The notes under the pieces were generated by a model. That model did not search any database and was not told the DNA's origin. It saw only the letters and a list, made by a program, of their open reading frames with translations. Positions 11,801-25,669 of a stretch of DNA of 64,000 nucleotides are shown in pieces. The position numbers and the translations under genes were made by a program. The stretch's first letter is position 1. Each line of letters opens with the position of its first letter. Source of the DNA: Sardina pilchardus (Eukaryota; Chordata; Actinopteri; Clupeiformes; Clupeidae); the NCBI RefSeq assembly GCF_963854185.1, contig NC_085002.1, positions 15,795,025 to 15,859,024 on the forward strand, written 5' to 3'.

Positions 11801-13371
11801 ACTGGTTCACATAGTTTCCTGCAGACTGCATGTTGCTTGGTTTCCAAGTATTTCTGTGTGTATACAAGCATATGTGAGTGAGTGAGTGTGTGTGCATAGC
11901 TAATTTCGGCTGTATGTGTGTGTGTGTTTGGAAACTAGCACAATGCCAGAACTGCCATCTCCCTCTATCTCTCGCTCTACCTCTCTCTCTCTCTCTCTCC
12001 CTCTCTCATGTTAGATAGGACACAATGACATTTTTTCCATGTCTTGCCTCTGAGATATTTGGCACGGGCCAGTAGCCCATGGCTTGGATATAACCAAGCC
12101 CAGAGGAGGCTCTGGCAAAGGGACTTCACTTGGGCTGCTTTTTTTGAGAGCTGCGCTCTCTGGAGAGGCCTGCTGTTTACCCCCTGAAGGAGCGGCACGT
12201 ATTATGTCCCATTAAGCAGGGCCTGGGTTTCTGTGTCTGCGCTGGGTACTGCTCAGATGTCAGCGCGATAAGACTCAACCGCACAGCAGCGCTCGGTGCC
12301 CCCTTATCAGTCAGTCATGGCTGTGTGACCATCATCAAACAGGAAACTGTGTTTGTGTGTGTGTGTGTGTGGGGCAAGATGATATTGTGATTCGTTAAAA
12401 AGCGCACTGGTGTAAGCTTACTTGCTGGTTCGCTTTTGTCCAAGATGATGGTCACTGGACCATGGCCTTAGCCATCTGGACAGCCAAATTGACGACCGGA
12501 CAATAACAACATTAGAGTGTCTCGGAAGTGGTGGGCTAGTGCATAGAAAGAGACTGATACAGTATTTCAAAACATTAAATGCGGCCAGCTCTAGTAATGC
12601 ACATCGGCTAGTGATCATGAAACTCTTTTCTCAAGTAGCCTACATTATTACAAGAACACTTAGCAATCCTTTATGAACGTCACGTACATCAATAAATAAA
12701 CATTTTAAATAACAATAAACTCAGCAGGAAATGTACCCTTTCATTATTGATGATAATAATGGACCTATGAATAAATTATATTTTAATGACAATAATCTTT
12801 CAATCAATCATTCATTATTAATAATTGGTAACACTAGTCAGTGTTTGGTGAAAGACTGCTCAGGGCTGGAGTCTGCTTCTGCAACGACCCTTGCCTCTGA
12901 CCTCATTTCCACATCACAAAGGACAGGAGGGCAGGTCTATGCCGAATGATCGGATCCAGGTTTTCAACATAGCTGAACCAGTGCCACCTCATTCCCTGGC
13001 CAGCAGGCCGTGACCAACAGACGACAGCTGAGACTGTGTGCAGGCCCCAGTCCACTGACTGGACGGGACCCTGCAAGACTCCTGCTGCTTTGGACCAGAT
13101 TTAGGCCTGGCCCTGGTAGTGTGGTCCGGATTCTGACCTATTCTCTAGTCAGCTGTGGCCTGGAGTGAGAGCCTCGCTACCCCTTGCCTGACCCAACGCG
13201 CAGAGAGAGGACGACAGAGGCAATATCCAGCCTCATTCAGCTGTTTCTTCACGGTTTCATTAAAACTTCACGGAAAGTCAACACACACACTGGGCCTTTC
13301 AGAGAATGAAATTCATGCATCTTAACCAGAATCTGGCATTCCTAAACAGAATGACCCAGTGACCCTGTTAA

Positions 13372-14153
13372 AGGGATATTCCGCCATTTTTGGAAATACG
13401 CTCATTTTCCACCTCCCCTCGAGCAAAACAATCGATATTTACCTTGTTCCCGTTCATCCAGCCATTCTGTGAGTCTGGCGATACAACTTTTAGCTTCAGC
13501 CTAGCATAGATCACTGAATCGGATTAGACCATTAGCTTCTCGCCTGCTAGCTTCATGTTTAAAAGTGACTAAGATTTCTGATAATTTTCCCATTTAAAAC
13601 GTGTCTCCTCTCAAGTTAGAAAGTGCAATAAGACCAACTGAAAATGAAACCTGGCGTTTTTCTAGGCTGATTTGACATGGAACTACACTCTCATCTGGCG
13701 TAATAATCAAGGCAACTTGCAAACATACCATAGGCGCAGTGATATCGTACGCAGCATCTGAAAATAGTCCCCATAGACATCAAGCAGTAGTAGTGCCAGT
13801 AGCTGCAAGTTGCCTTGATTATTACGCCAGATGAGAATGTAGTTCCATGTCAAATCAGCCTAGAAAAACGGCAGGGTTCATTTTCAGTTGGTCTTATTGC
13901 ACTTTCTAACTTGAGAGGACACACGTTTTAAATGGGAAAATTACCAGAAATATTAGTCACTTTTAAACATGAAGCTAGCAGGCGAGAAGCTAATGGTCTA
14001 ATCCGATTCAATGATCTATGCTAGGCTGAAGCTAAAAGTTGTATCGCCAGACTCACAGAATGGCTGGATGAACGGGAACAAGGTAAATATCGATTGTTTT
14101 GCTCGAGGGAAGGTGGAAAATGAGCGTAATTCCACAAATGGCGGAATATCCCT
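13372..14153. mobile_element. Palindromic MITE-like element with TTAA duplication
   Basis: It begins agggatattccgccattt and ends with the reverse complement, ggcggaatatccct. It is flanked by TTAA at 13368-13371 and 14154-14157. The arms of about 370 bp match along most of their length, around an unpaired centre near 13725-13800. TTAA duplications are made by piggyBac and Kolobok transposases. No transposase is encoded, so which superfamily mobilised it is open. Confidence 0.85.
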
Positions 14154-16908
14154 TTAAGTGTGTCCGTGTCATATTGGAAAGAGCTGGAAGTTATTAAGCA
14201 TGCCCAAACAGCAGGCTCGTTTCCACAGTACAATAGTAGAAGGAAGAGTGGGACTGGAGGAGGATGACCATCTCTGAGACCCGACACGTTTACATATGAT
14301 CAGGCGAGTCCCTCCGTGGAATGTCACAGGGAACTACACGTGGCGCTATCGGAGAAACCACCCCTTGCAGATCGACCTGCTGTAACATACAGGAGACAGC
14401 TGAGGGTGAAGCCAGGACAGGATTTGGTTATCCACCGTGGCTGAACTTGTCTCCCACTCTGACCTCCCCACGCCGGAGTAGAGGACAGCTGAACAAGGCA
14501 GGGCAGGTTGGGTTGGGTTGGGCCCAGAGTTTTCAGCATAGCTAATGGGGACGTACATGGGGTCTCAGGGTTGGGCGTGTGGAATTCCACCGGCACTGAG
14601 GAGGGCCATAGGAACCCCAGGCAGCTGGGCATCTCCTCAGCCCAACATCACCCCCTCCAGCTGTTCCCCCGCAAGCCAGCTGGTACTCCGTGAAGGGCAT
14701 AAAAGTCTTTGCCAGTGTACTTGCCAGTGAGGGTGAGGGTGTGTGTGTATCTTGACCACAAACACCCATGGCATCTGCAAATCAAAGATCGTTTACATCT
14801 GTACCACTTGCTTGTTCAGACATGCAATATGGACGCTTCAAATGACCTTTTGGAAACACATGGTGGCAAGGCATAAACACAAAGCCTCACACTCAAGCAC
14901 AACAAATTGAAACTGACAAATAGGCTGAGCCAAACCTTTAGTTCTGGCTTATTTTTTATGACCATTTCAAAATAACCTCAGGACAGGCAGGCACTAATTT
15001 TCCTGTATTTGTGTCCCACGATCACAACAAATCATTATGTCCAAACATGTGCAAAGTCTGATGTAAACATGCTCTCAAGTGGTTCAGAGAATATCCAGAG
15101 ACTCAAGCCAATTCAGACTGATGACCATAGATGTAATCAACATATTTAAGGTTTCTCTTGCTACCCTCAAGAAAATGAAAAATCTCATAAACACTGCTTA
15201 TCTGGTTCATCTGTTCTTCATACTACATACAGAGAAGTGTCGTCACTGTTTAAATCTAATTTGATACTTTGTACACCCTGCCAAATGTAGGGATAATGAG
15301 GATGACAGAGACAGAATACCATCATACAAGGAACAAAGTAAACATCTGTAACATGGTCATTACTGCCATTAAATCCACACAGACAGGAGGCATAGACCAA
15401 GGTTACGCCTGACTTTACCAAATAGAGTTATGAGTCTTGACATTTGAAATTAAACTGATAACCACCCACAATATGAGCCGGAAAAGCACAGCCAGCCCAA
15501 TCCACTACTGGATGGCATTATCTTTTAATTCCATGACCCTGCTTGACCCTATGCAATACAGGGGAATGTGACCTATGACACTTCGTCTCATATAAACCGC
15601 ACCCCCAGCCTCCGTCCCCTCTCCATGGGAAGCTCCATTTGGAGAACAGGAAGTGCGGATCAATGGCATCAGGCCGTCGTACTCTGACCTTTTCCCTCGT
15701 GGCCAGGAAGCAGGAAGTAAAGCCGTAGAACAGGAAGTGAAAGAAGAGAGCCTACATCACAAACATATTACTGACCTCCACTTTTAGTGTCAGTTGGAAA
15801 CCCCAACCACACAGAACGGGACGGTCCCAGCTTCTGTCAGTTATTAGGTTGGAACATTTATGGATGTCTATGTGACTGCCTGAAGCAAAAAGCTAAAGAA
15901 GAAACAGTACAAGATCAAGAGTGTTAAAAGTGACACTTCAAAGATGTTAGCCTACCCTCAGTAGTACTCTAAAAAGAGAAAATGTCAGTTTACTACATCC
16001 TCTACCTCTAGTTTGGATTTGTTTAAATCTTGAAAATTACACTGCACTCTGTAGCAGTCAACAATCGCAAGGAATTAGGGAAAATGAATTAGTCGCAATG
16101 CATTCACTACAGTGATACAGTGTAGGGGATGTGCCAATCATATGACATTTTCCAATGTTAAGTAGAGGTCCACTGCAAATTCAATCACTGGTATGGGACC
16201 CCCACCCAGCAGAAAAACATCTCACTTCCATGACTCAGCAAATTTGCGAAATGCAAGACTCTCATACCCTGAAATTGAGCAGGACGTTAGGTCAACTTAA
16301 AGATATTACTGGAATCATTTCAAATGACATACACACGAACACAAGCACTCCATATAGAAGAGTAGGCCTACAACACCCAGCTATACCCAAGGCTATTCCA
16401 GAAACTTCTCTTTCTTTCAGAGCGACGGGCTCTCCAAGGCAAATATTAACACTGCATCAACTGCAATAACAAACGGTGTGGAGCCATGTGTTAGCATAGG
16501 GATTACTCTCCTGCTAACACAGTCCTCACACTGCTAAGGGACAGAGCAGTATGGGACAGACAGGGCAGACCGAGGGCAGCCACTAATAAGGCCAGACTGT
16601 ACGATTCTAGGTGGCTGGCCGTCTGGGTCAGTACCGCGATGGTTCTGGCGGCCTGTGTGCCATTCGGACCGGGCTGGACCATGCCGTGACATGCAGCGCG
16701 GAGGCGCTGCTGAGGGTGTTGTTTGTGATGAAGCCTCTGGATCTGATCAATAGGGCTCTCTGTCTCTGCTCATCGGCAGAGTGGAGGAAGGGGAGGAGGG
16801 AGGGACGTGTGAATGGACAAGAAAAAGCTTCTCATCCAGATCCAAAAAATTCTGGCACAATAACATGAAGGGCTCTTGCAGAATGACAGGCAATCAGTTT
16901 GTGTCTGA

Positions 16909-16909
<1 letters not shown>

Positions 16910-16953
<44 letters not shown>
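16910..16953. repeat. (GT)n microsatellite
   Basis: About 22 GT units. Confidence 0.95.
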
Positions 16954-16959
<6 letters not shown>

Positions 16960-17251
16960 TGCGTGTGTGATTGAGTGTGAGCGTGTGCTGACAAATTGCT
17001 GAAGGTTCTGCAAAAACACACTAGCATACTAGCCTCAGTTACACGTTTTCTATAACAATGAAGAACAATGCTGACAATATTGGTGGCGTGTCTCTACAAG
17101 GACATTTGGTCACTAAACAAAGTACTTTTCAGAGAATTCTTTTCAGTGTACAGTAAGTCACTTTTTCTAAACCAAAGTCCTTAAACCTAGATCTTGTGAT
17201 GACAATGAGCTTCCACATCATCTTTCAATGTCCCTCTTTTTTCCAATCTGT

Positions 17252-17284
<33 letters not shown>

Positions 17285-18748
17285 ATCTCTCTCTGTCTCT
17301 CTCCCCCAGCCTCTCAAAAAACACTTTGTTCCTCCGAGAGCGAATGAGGGAAAAACCTGCAGCGTTTTTGGCAAGGCCTCTCATCCACTCTGTTCTAAAC
17401 CCCCCACCTCCCTCACATCCACCCCCACGACACAACCAACCCCCCACCCTCACAATTCAGGACTCTGCCTGGGCCAAAAAGAGAGAAGCGCCCTCCATCA
17501 AAGTCCTGACTGTTTACTGCCCTTTCTGCCTTCAAATGAGAACCACTTGCACTGAAGAAGACGAAAAGGGGAAGAAAAGAGACTGTCAGAGAGAGAGAGT
17601 GTGTGTGTGAGAGAGAGAGAGAGAGAGAAGAAGAAAGAGAGAGCAAGTATAAAGAATAAAACAAATAGAGAGCAGAGCGAAAGGGCAAAAAAAAAAAAAA
17701 GAAAACATTCAATAACCTCCCAGAAACATCTATCAGTGAAAGTTTGGTCATACTGACTTGTAGGGTATCAACAGCATTCTTTTTCAAACTTAGAACATCC
17801 CCAATAGCAACAAAATGCATCTTAGTGACACAACTTCTCACCATTGGACCTTATCCTCTTACACCTTGGGATGATTATAAAATTCCACATTATCCATGAG
17901 CATATGCTTCTTAGAGGGCTTTAGAGGATTTGTAAGAACTCATATAACAATCACCAGCCACATACAGTATTCAGATTGGGAACAGCTTACATAATCTCCA
18001 AATGTGTGACACATATGTTGCATGCTACAGTGGTTGGCAGATGCTATCGACACAGGCAACGCATGGAGGGTAGGAAACTAATTTGACATCAAGCATATTT
18101 CTGCGCTGGGTTTGGTGCTTACAGATGGGAGAGGGATGTGTCATTGAGGGAGTCATAGTGCTTGTGCTCTTCCCAAACGAAAGCCACAGAGGCTCTCTAC
18201 GCTCCACGCCTGCCTCTGTAGAAGCACCACACAATGGAGCTCTTTCTGTTAGGAGATTGCATGGAGAGCTCCTTACTGAGAGAGAGAAAAAGAAAGAGAG
18301 CGAAAGAGAGAGAGAGAGAGAGAGAACAAAGAGAGAGTACTTTACATAAAGTTAAGTACTTGTGCAAGCCTAGCCTGTACTGTATAACCACTCTCATCCA
18401 ACAAGGACCCTCAATGCACTGGCATACAGGACACAAGATAATGGAAACATCTTGTTCATATTCTGTAAGTCGCTTTGTACAAAAGCATCTGCGAAATACT
18501 ATAACCATAACCGTAACCATAACCATCTTCACCTAAAATAGCGGCATATTACATGTGTGCAAATGCCCACGCAATAAACACACTAACACATATAGTAACC
18601 TTGACTCCCACGGAGGCCGAGCCTCTGGGTCTGAGCCACTTCCAGGTCAAGTCTGTCATTTATGACAATTTATAGCCAGGAGCTCCTTGAAGGGAGGGAA
18701 TCCCAGCCTCAAATAAATGCCTATCGCCCAGACCATAATGCAACTCCT

Positions 18749-18772
18749 CCACCACCACCACCACCACCACCA
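18749..18772. repeat. (CCA)n microsatellite
   Basis: Eight CCA units. Confidence 0.9.
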
Positions 18773-21700
18773 TTCCTCCCCATCAGTGTAGTCCTTATCC
18801 TTCTCTGTTTAAACAACTCCTATGGGAGCGTCAGCTTTCCTCTGCACAACTCACACCTCCTCGCGCTCTGCAGAGGCTATTTCAAGGAGCTTAAATGAGG
18901 GGGTATATTTAAGGAGTGGCGCTAGTCGAAAAATATACAGTAAAACTCACTGATTTACTTTGCCGGCGAGTCTATCTAGCCAGTGTGTTCTCACGCATTC
19001 CAAAGCTCGTGTACAGTAGATGTTCACCTCGCACACACACACGTACACAATCTATGAGAAAGAGTCGGGCATGGATATTGAAATAAACTACGTGTTCCGA
19101 TCAGGTGTTGTGAGTACAGCATGTTTTTCACTGTAATAAGAAACATGAAAATTAGAAAAAAACACCCACCCACTAAGAATGATATCTTAGACCCAGACAC
19201 GTCCTACATGAGGGTGTGAATGTATAGCTTGAGGAACAAAAAAAAGATAAACTAATTTAAACTTCACTGTAAAGGAGCAAATGAAATACCAGGAAGAAGG
19301 ACTTCTTTTGTAAAACTCTAGCAATCAACTTTAAGCTCAGAAATCCCCTTTTTGCAATCAAATGTGTCTTCATATGGGACCAAAGAGACTCATTTTATGA
19401 CCTTCAAGATCTTGACCTAATCCACGAAGACCCTGACTGTCATCATGATGACATGTCTAACATGAATTTGCTTACCAGTGTCATTAGAATTCTATAAAGC
19501 GCATGGTTTGATTGCGGTTTTTCATTTTCAAGACCACATACTTTGCTCTAAAACATGTCCTAAGGTAGGACAAACAGTTCTGACTTCTCAATTAACCGAA
19601 CTTCCAGTATGATCTAAGGCAGACTGTACATAAGGGATTTGTTCTCACTTGAGAGCGCTTCCTTGCATATGAGGCAGCTGGCCCACATGTAAGATAATCT
19701 ATTATTAGCACCTGTCTGGTGTATCATGGGGCCTATATCATGTGTAACATATTCATAACCTACAAATACCTTTCCTGGTATCCTTACAGTACCTCATTCT
19801 ATCATCAATACAATATTTGATATATTACTGACTATTTTCCATTAATAACAGTGTCGTAGTACAGTAATTATGATGACTAGACGATAACAACACTATAAAT
19901 ATTTCCTGTTGGGGAGGCTATATCACTTCCCAAAATCTGGAAGAGTTAAAAACAAAGGGTAGCTGTTCAAAAAGGTAGGTGTCAGGTAGGCCCATCTGTG
20001 TAGATTTGGGAATTAGGGTTAAGCCCAGTCACTCAATAAGGACTCAGTGAAGGGATTGGGAAAAGTGTGGCCTAGAGGGTGCGGGGCGGCATACCGGCAA
20101 GACATGGAATGATAATCTGGCTTTATGGAAAAGGTCTGAAGCAAGAGCCGGACGACAGGGTTCAGGATGAAAGGGCCAGGGTGGGCAGAAACAGGATATG
20201 GAGGGCTAGGGCGAGCTGGGCCGCTGGGCGCATTGTACACACCAGCACTTTTACACAGAGCTCTCCTTGTTTCGCTCAGTGGCTCTGGCCTCTGCCAGGG
20301 AGGGAATACCACACTGGACTGCTCTCTGATCAGTCTCATGGTTAGTCCTCACAAGCATGGCTATGCTTAATAATTTTAGCCTTGAACAGATGATTCAGTC
20401 TCCAAACCTGTTTCGGGGGTCCCCGTTAAACACTTGTAGGAAAGTAGTGTGTATAGGCCACAGCATAACTCAGTGTCTTGCTTGCGGTCAATGTTACATG
20501 ATGGGAGAAAGACAACATACCAGGAGGAGTAATTCAGTTGGTGAGTTACAGGAAGTTAGAGGTCATTTTGCTCTGATAAAAATCAACTCCACACAAAGGC
20601 TCTATAGTCAGCTGAGATGAATGAGAGAGACAGTCATATGCCACACAAAGGTCAAGGAGATGCCAACTGAAAAAAGGGGGGTGGGGATGGGGGGGTGGGG
20701 GTATTGAAGGGGTCGATTGCATTGAGACGTTGAGTCTGCAATGAGCAACTGGACAATTCATGGAATCTTCTTAAAACAAACACCCGGAGCCTTAAGGAGA
20801 TGACAATGCAGACAGGGAACAGAAGACAGCCATACCATGCCCTTATAGAGCGAACTGGCCTCATCCTCAACCCAACTAGTATATGCAGCTGTTTTCAGTA
20901 CACAACTTCAGTTCAGAGACTCCTTTCTTAAGGATCCTGTGTTCAAAACCCTGCCCATCCCCCAAAGATGCCTAAAAGTAAGGGTAGGAAAAGACAATCT
21001 AGCCTCACTCTTGATGTAGTGCAGTTGTAATGGTTATAATTTGGTGAAATTGGAGGTGGGATAACCTATATCGGAATATCACAGATTCCTTTGCATTTTT
21101 GGCAAATTACTCGTAATAATATCAGCTAATACAGCGAAAACTTTTACAAATCTTTTTTCTGCGGTTAAGTTACTACTTCATAAAACTTGTTATAAAACAT
21201 GTTATCCAAACCTACAACCCTGAGATTGTCTGTGGTGTTCCAAAAAACTGTTAGACAATACTGATAGTCTGTGCGTTAGTCTGTGCGTTACTGTAGGTCA
21301 GACCAGCATCAGACCTCTTTAACCTCATATCATAAAGGAGTCATCTAAATAAAAGAACAGAAACAGATATCTTTTAAACGTTCAGTCCCCACAATGCAAA
21401 CATTTAAACTGATTAGAGTCTAATCTGCTGTTCAAATGCATACTACACAAGGCTTCAACAGTTACTCTCACAAAAGAATATCAGGCAAGCAGGGGAATGA
21501 CTTCATCCCACAGACACACTGATCTTGCCGAGCTGGGCTCAGTGCAGCTGAGCTTGGCAAGCTTTAGGCCACATGCAACCTGTGTATCTAATGGATTTGG
21601 TTTCTAGAGGCCAGATAAAGCTATGGACCAGAGCCCAGAGGGAGAGACGGTGTTTTGTTGTGCATTTCTCCATCCAAATGTGGACCCCTCAATGGATTTG

Positions 21701-22896
21701 GGAGGAGGAGCAGGGAGAAACAGCTGGATCTCATAGCTTCTAAACTGATTTGACTCTTAGGCTTTTGACAAGTTAGAGGCTTCCCTCACCTGGTTTCCCA
21801 GGGACTTAAATAATAACGCAGCTGCTGAAGGACAAGGTCAAGGATGTGAAAAAAAAAACAGACCAGTCAATTCCAGTAGAGCAAATACCCGAGGCAAGGA
21901 TAATATTGACTGATTCATTACTTTTGTTTGGAGAATAAAAGTCTTGGACAAACCTTTTGGGCCAGATAATCATGATGAGGTCATGAGGGCAGGATAGAGG
22001 ATTCTACAGGCGGACAATATTAGGTTCTCTTTCAGTAGGTCAAATTGATGATCACTGAGACCGACAGTGACTGCTTTTAGCTGCTCATCAACATAGGCTG
22101 CTACCTCGTTGAAATCCTGGCAAGGGGTAGGGCCCTAACTGTCTGAGTGTTTTCAGGGTGCCCTCGTCAGCACCATCTGGCCCAAGCCAACTGGGGGTTG
22201 ACAGAGATGAGGGGGTAGCGAGTGTGTGGGGGGGATGAAACTGGAGACGCGGTGTGACTTTGCCACAGAGGGGACCCAAGCTATCATTACACCCCAAAAG
22301 CAAGGCACCCTCCCACCACTAAACATACATCCACAAGTGCTTTCAAGTCATCCCCAGCCAAAGCCTGGGACCTTAGAAATAGTGGCAGCGTTAAAGCTGA
22401 CTGATTTTTTGTGATAGCCTACGTCAGATGAGGAGGTTGACTTTACCTGAAAATGTAAACAGACACATTTGCAAAGTACAGTCACTGTCAAATGATAGTC
22501 GTCAGAAATCCTCTAAGATAACACAGGTTGCTTATTTAGCACGGTCCCCAATGTCGCTACAGAACTCAGCGCAGCGGCTAGTTATTTTTCACGTAGTTCT
22601 AGATTCCTTAGTAAAACAAATCAAAAATATTGCCAAACCGAGTTTAACATTAGCCTAACGTTATTATGAATGTTATATTTTATCTGAATACCGCTAACTT
22701 ACTTCCTACGTTGCAACTGTGCAGGAAAGGTAGGCAGCGATAACTGTTCGAAGCAGCATCTGAACTTGGCAAATTTCAGCTTTTAAAACTAGGTCAAATA
22801 GTTTTTCTCCACTCGTTGAAGAAAATATCCGCAATGTCCTGATTACAGTTAACATTATATCCAGTAAGAATGAGAAAGAGTGTTAGTTTGACTTAC

Positions 22897-23300
22897 CGAC
22901 TCACGTCAGCTTCGGGGGTCTATCTTTTCCGTGGGAATGGACAGGCATTGACTGGCGAATAAAGTAGGACACCAGTTAAACAAATTAAATAAGCTAGCCA
23001 AAAGATGATTGCTAAATTATGTCCATTCAAAAATGTTGTCGACTCAGCCGTTAGCAGAAAAACGGGTTACAGTAGGCTACTACAGTCGGCTAGCTTTTGT
23101 CCTTTCAAAAAATAACAAAAAGAAGGGATAGACTATTGTGTGAGCTTGTCCAGAGTCGCTCAATGTTTAATGTTTATTCATAGTCCTTGTTTTCCCTGCA
23201 GTGTCTAACTAACGCTAGCAAAAGTAGCCAGTTGGCTAGCTAGTCACGTCTGGAAAAAGTTATCTGGCTCTCAAGCCTCCCTCCCTCTCTCTCTCTCTCT
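22897..23300 (-). other. tmem198: Candidate non-coding first exon and promoter of tmem198
   Basis: Reading minus, a strong donor gtcg|gtaagt lies at 22896. No coding exon is nearby, and the 5' UTR acceptor at 7126 needs an upstream partner. The segment beyond 22897 has several CpGs and a CT-rich stretch and could hold the transcription start. The link to tmem198 across about 15.8 kb is inference; an unannotated non-coding transcript is the alternative. The right end is approximate. Confidence 0.35.
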
Positions 23301-23336
23301 CTTCCTCTCTCTCACTCACTCACTCACTCACTCACT
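23281..23336. repeat. CT tract and (CACT)n repeat
   Basis: A CT-rich run is followed by about six CACT units, at the far end of the candidate tmem198 first exon. Confidence 0.85.
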
Positions 23337-23339
23337 TCT

Positions 23340-25607
23340 GGTACCCATGGGCTTCTCTTCCTCTCTTGCCTGTGTTGTTGGAGGACTTCTCAGCCCTTCC
23401 CTCCCTCGTCTTGCGAGTTGCAACCAGCCAACAGCTGAAAACGTTTTGACATCATAGCCAAAAGACCATCTGTTATTGTCGGTTGTATGAAACTCAGAAA
23501 AGGAGGGAGAGATGGACCCTTCACACAAGCCTCAAATAGTAGCCTATAGCTTAGACAATGCAAAATTAGGCGTGTAGGCTGATAATGTTTTATTCATTGC
23601 AATCACTGTCATCCTGATTACAACTAATTAATTATTGATTTGCCATTAAATATTGAAATTGCCATTCATTTGGTTAAGAGAGATCCTTATGAGGCTGTTG
23701 CTTTGTTGTCATGCTGTGATTTGAACGCAGACAAAGCAAATTGCCTTAACAAGAACTGACTGAAAAGATGCAAGACATTAGGACAGACAGACTGATTGGG
23801 GTAATTGAGGATGTGAAGTGTCAGTTTACATCTCAATTGAGAGAGGATCAATCAATTGCCAACACTGTAGTCAGATGTTTATTCCAATTAAACACTGTCT
23901 AAGTCCAGTTTGATTAACAAAAATGCTTATCTTGCACAAGCAGGCTAAAAGCAAAAAAATACATAGGCCTACAAAGTCTCTCAGGAAATGGAAGATTTAA
24001 ATAATGGTACAAAAACCTTCATTCCAAGAGAAACAGAAGGTTAATAAAGTCAGATATTTCTTTAGCGCCCTAGCTGTCATATTGACATGTAACCACTACA
24101 TTGCAACATACAACATTACTAAAGCAACTGAACCACATGGTAGGCCTATGACTGCCTCATCTTTGTGCCTTTAACACAAAGAAAATAATTGCACATAATG
24201 TTCTATCATGCCTACTCCTGCTCCTCCTTGTAAACGGCTAATTACACTTCCCAAGCCCTGTTCATCCCCCTACTCCTGTAACTCTTTGCATCAGACATGT
24301 TGAATCAAATACCCATTGATTAATCAGCATTTAACAATTCAAGATAACAACACAGGAGCTACTTGAAACAGGTGTGCTAAAGTTAAATTGTGCATTCAAA
24401 CTGTGCATTGCCAGTGTGTATGTATAAGCTTGTGTGTGCACTTCCAGTGTGTCTGTGTATGAGTGTGTGTCTGCATTTGTATTTGTCTGTGTGAATGTGT
24501 GTGTGTGTAGCCTACTGTATGTGAGCACCTGACAAAAAAAATGAGGATTCGAGCGCCTGTCAAACATATAGGCCCTACCCCGGTATTCAGGAATTGACTA
24601 AGGAAAATTGTGGAGGGAAAAGCAGGGAAAACTCCACCGGGAAAAACCTCTGATAAAACTTTTGCAGCAGTGGTCATAATTAATACATCATCATGGAATT
24701 GATGTCAGCCAAGGTAAGGTTCCATGTAAATTATCTAAAGGGTTTCTTGACCTTATGTCAGAAAAAATGTGTAAAAGAGTGTAATTTTAACTTACTACTT
24801 AACATTTTGATGAACAAACATTCTTTATTTGGCCAGTTCTGCTATACAGAGCCTTCTCCTACTTGCCATTTGGCAAAAAACAACCCATTTCCCTTTAATT
24901 GTAAACACTTAACGATATCCATGGACCTCAGCGGGTTCTCCAACTGAAAGAACATTGTTCAAACAAGAAAAGAGAAGGTCAAAGGTTCAGCTGGAGGGGA
25001 TTCCGGAACAATATGAATATAATGTGAAAACAGAATCACTGTAGCTCAATTCATAAGTGCGGTGTAATGTATGAGTAATTCATCATCAGTCATAGATATG
25101 AGTTTTTTCCAGTCTATGGTTGACAGGCACACTTATTCATGGCTTGTAAATGCGATAATATACATCCAGAATGATTGTATTGTGATTAAGTTATGTATTG
25201 TGTTTATTTGTATCATTATGATAAGATTGTGGCAAAGTTGTTTTTATTAACACTGTAATGGGACTTTATTGTGGATTACAGGGTTGAAAGCTAGAGTATG
25301 ATGTAGTGTACACTATATTTACTGTATGAATAGCTTGCCCAGTGTTCCTAAATTGGAGCTTTATTCAGCCTGCTTCATAGATTGTCTTGGATCAAAAAAA
25401 AAAAGAAAGTCAGATGTCAGTTTAACTGCTATCAGGCAGGCCACAGCTATCTCTTTTTTCTATCTCTCTTTCTCATGTTTGCTCAGTTATGATGATCTCA
25501 TTTCAACTGTGCTGTTGGAAAATGGGGTTCGGAGTAGACAGTTGTTTTTGAGGTCCGGCATGGCAGGGTGCGAGGTTATGTAAGCACATGGCTCACACAT
25601 GTGTCAG

Positions 25608-25669
<62 letters not shown>

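Larger units (their letters stand above)
8728..13367. other. Non-coding stretch with microsatellites
   Basis: No gene is recognised. It holds a (GT)n at 10843-10887, GT/GA-rich tracts between 11224 and 11460 and again at 11597-11640, and a pair of diverged duplicate segments (10571-10710 and 11574-11800). The long open frame at 9922-10590 is Ser/Leu/Pro low-complexity with no family features. It probably lies in a tmem198 5' UTR intron. Confidence 0.6.
14158..22896. other. Non-coding stretch, probable tmem198 5' intron
   Basis: No coding exon or RNA gene is supported over 8.7 kb. It holds a (GT)n at 16910-16953, CT/GA tracts at 17252-17305, 17585-17640 and 18280-18335, a (CCA)n at 18749-18772, and a fragment near 18462-18500 matching the common fish repeat tail (taagtcgctttg). 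The open frames here are short and without recognisable domains. Confidence 0.6.
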
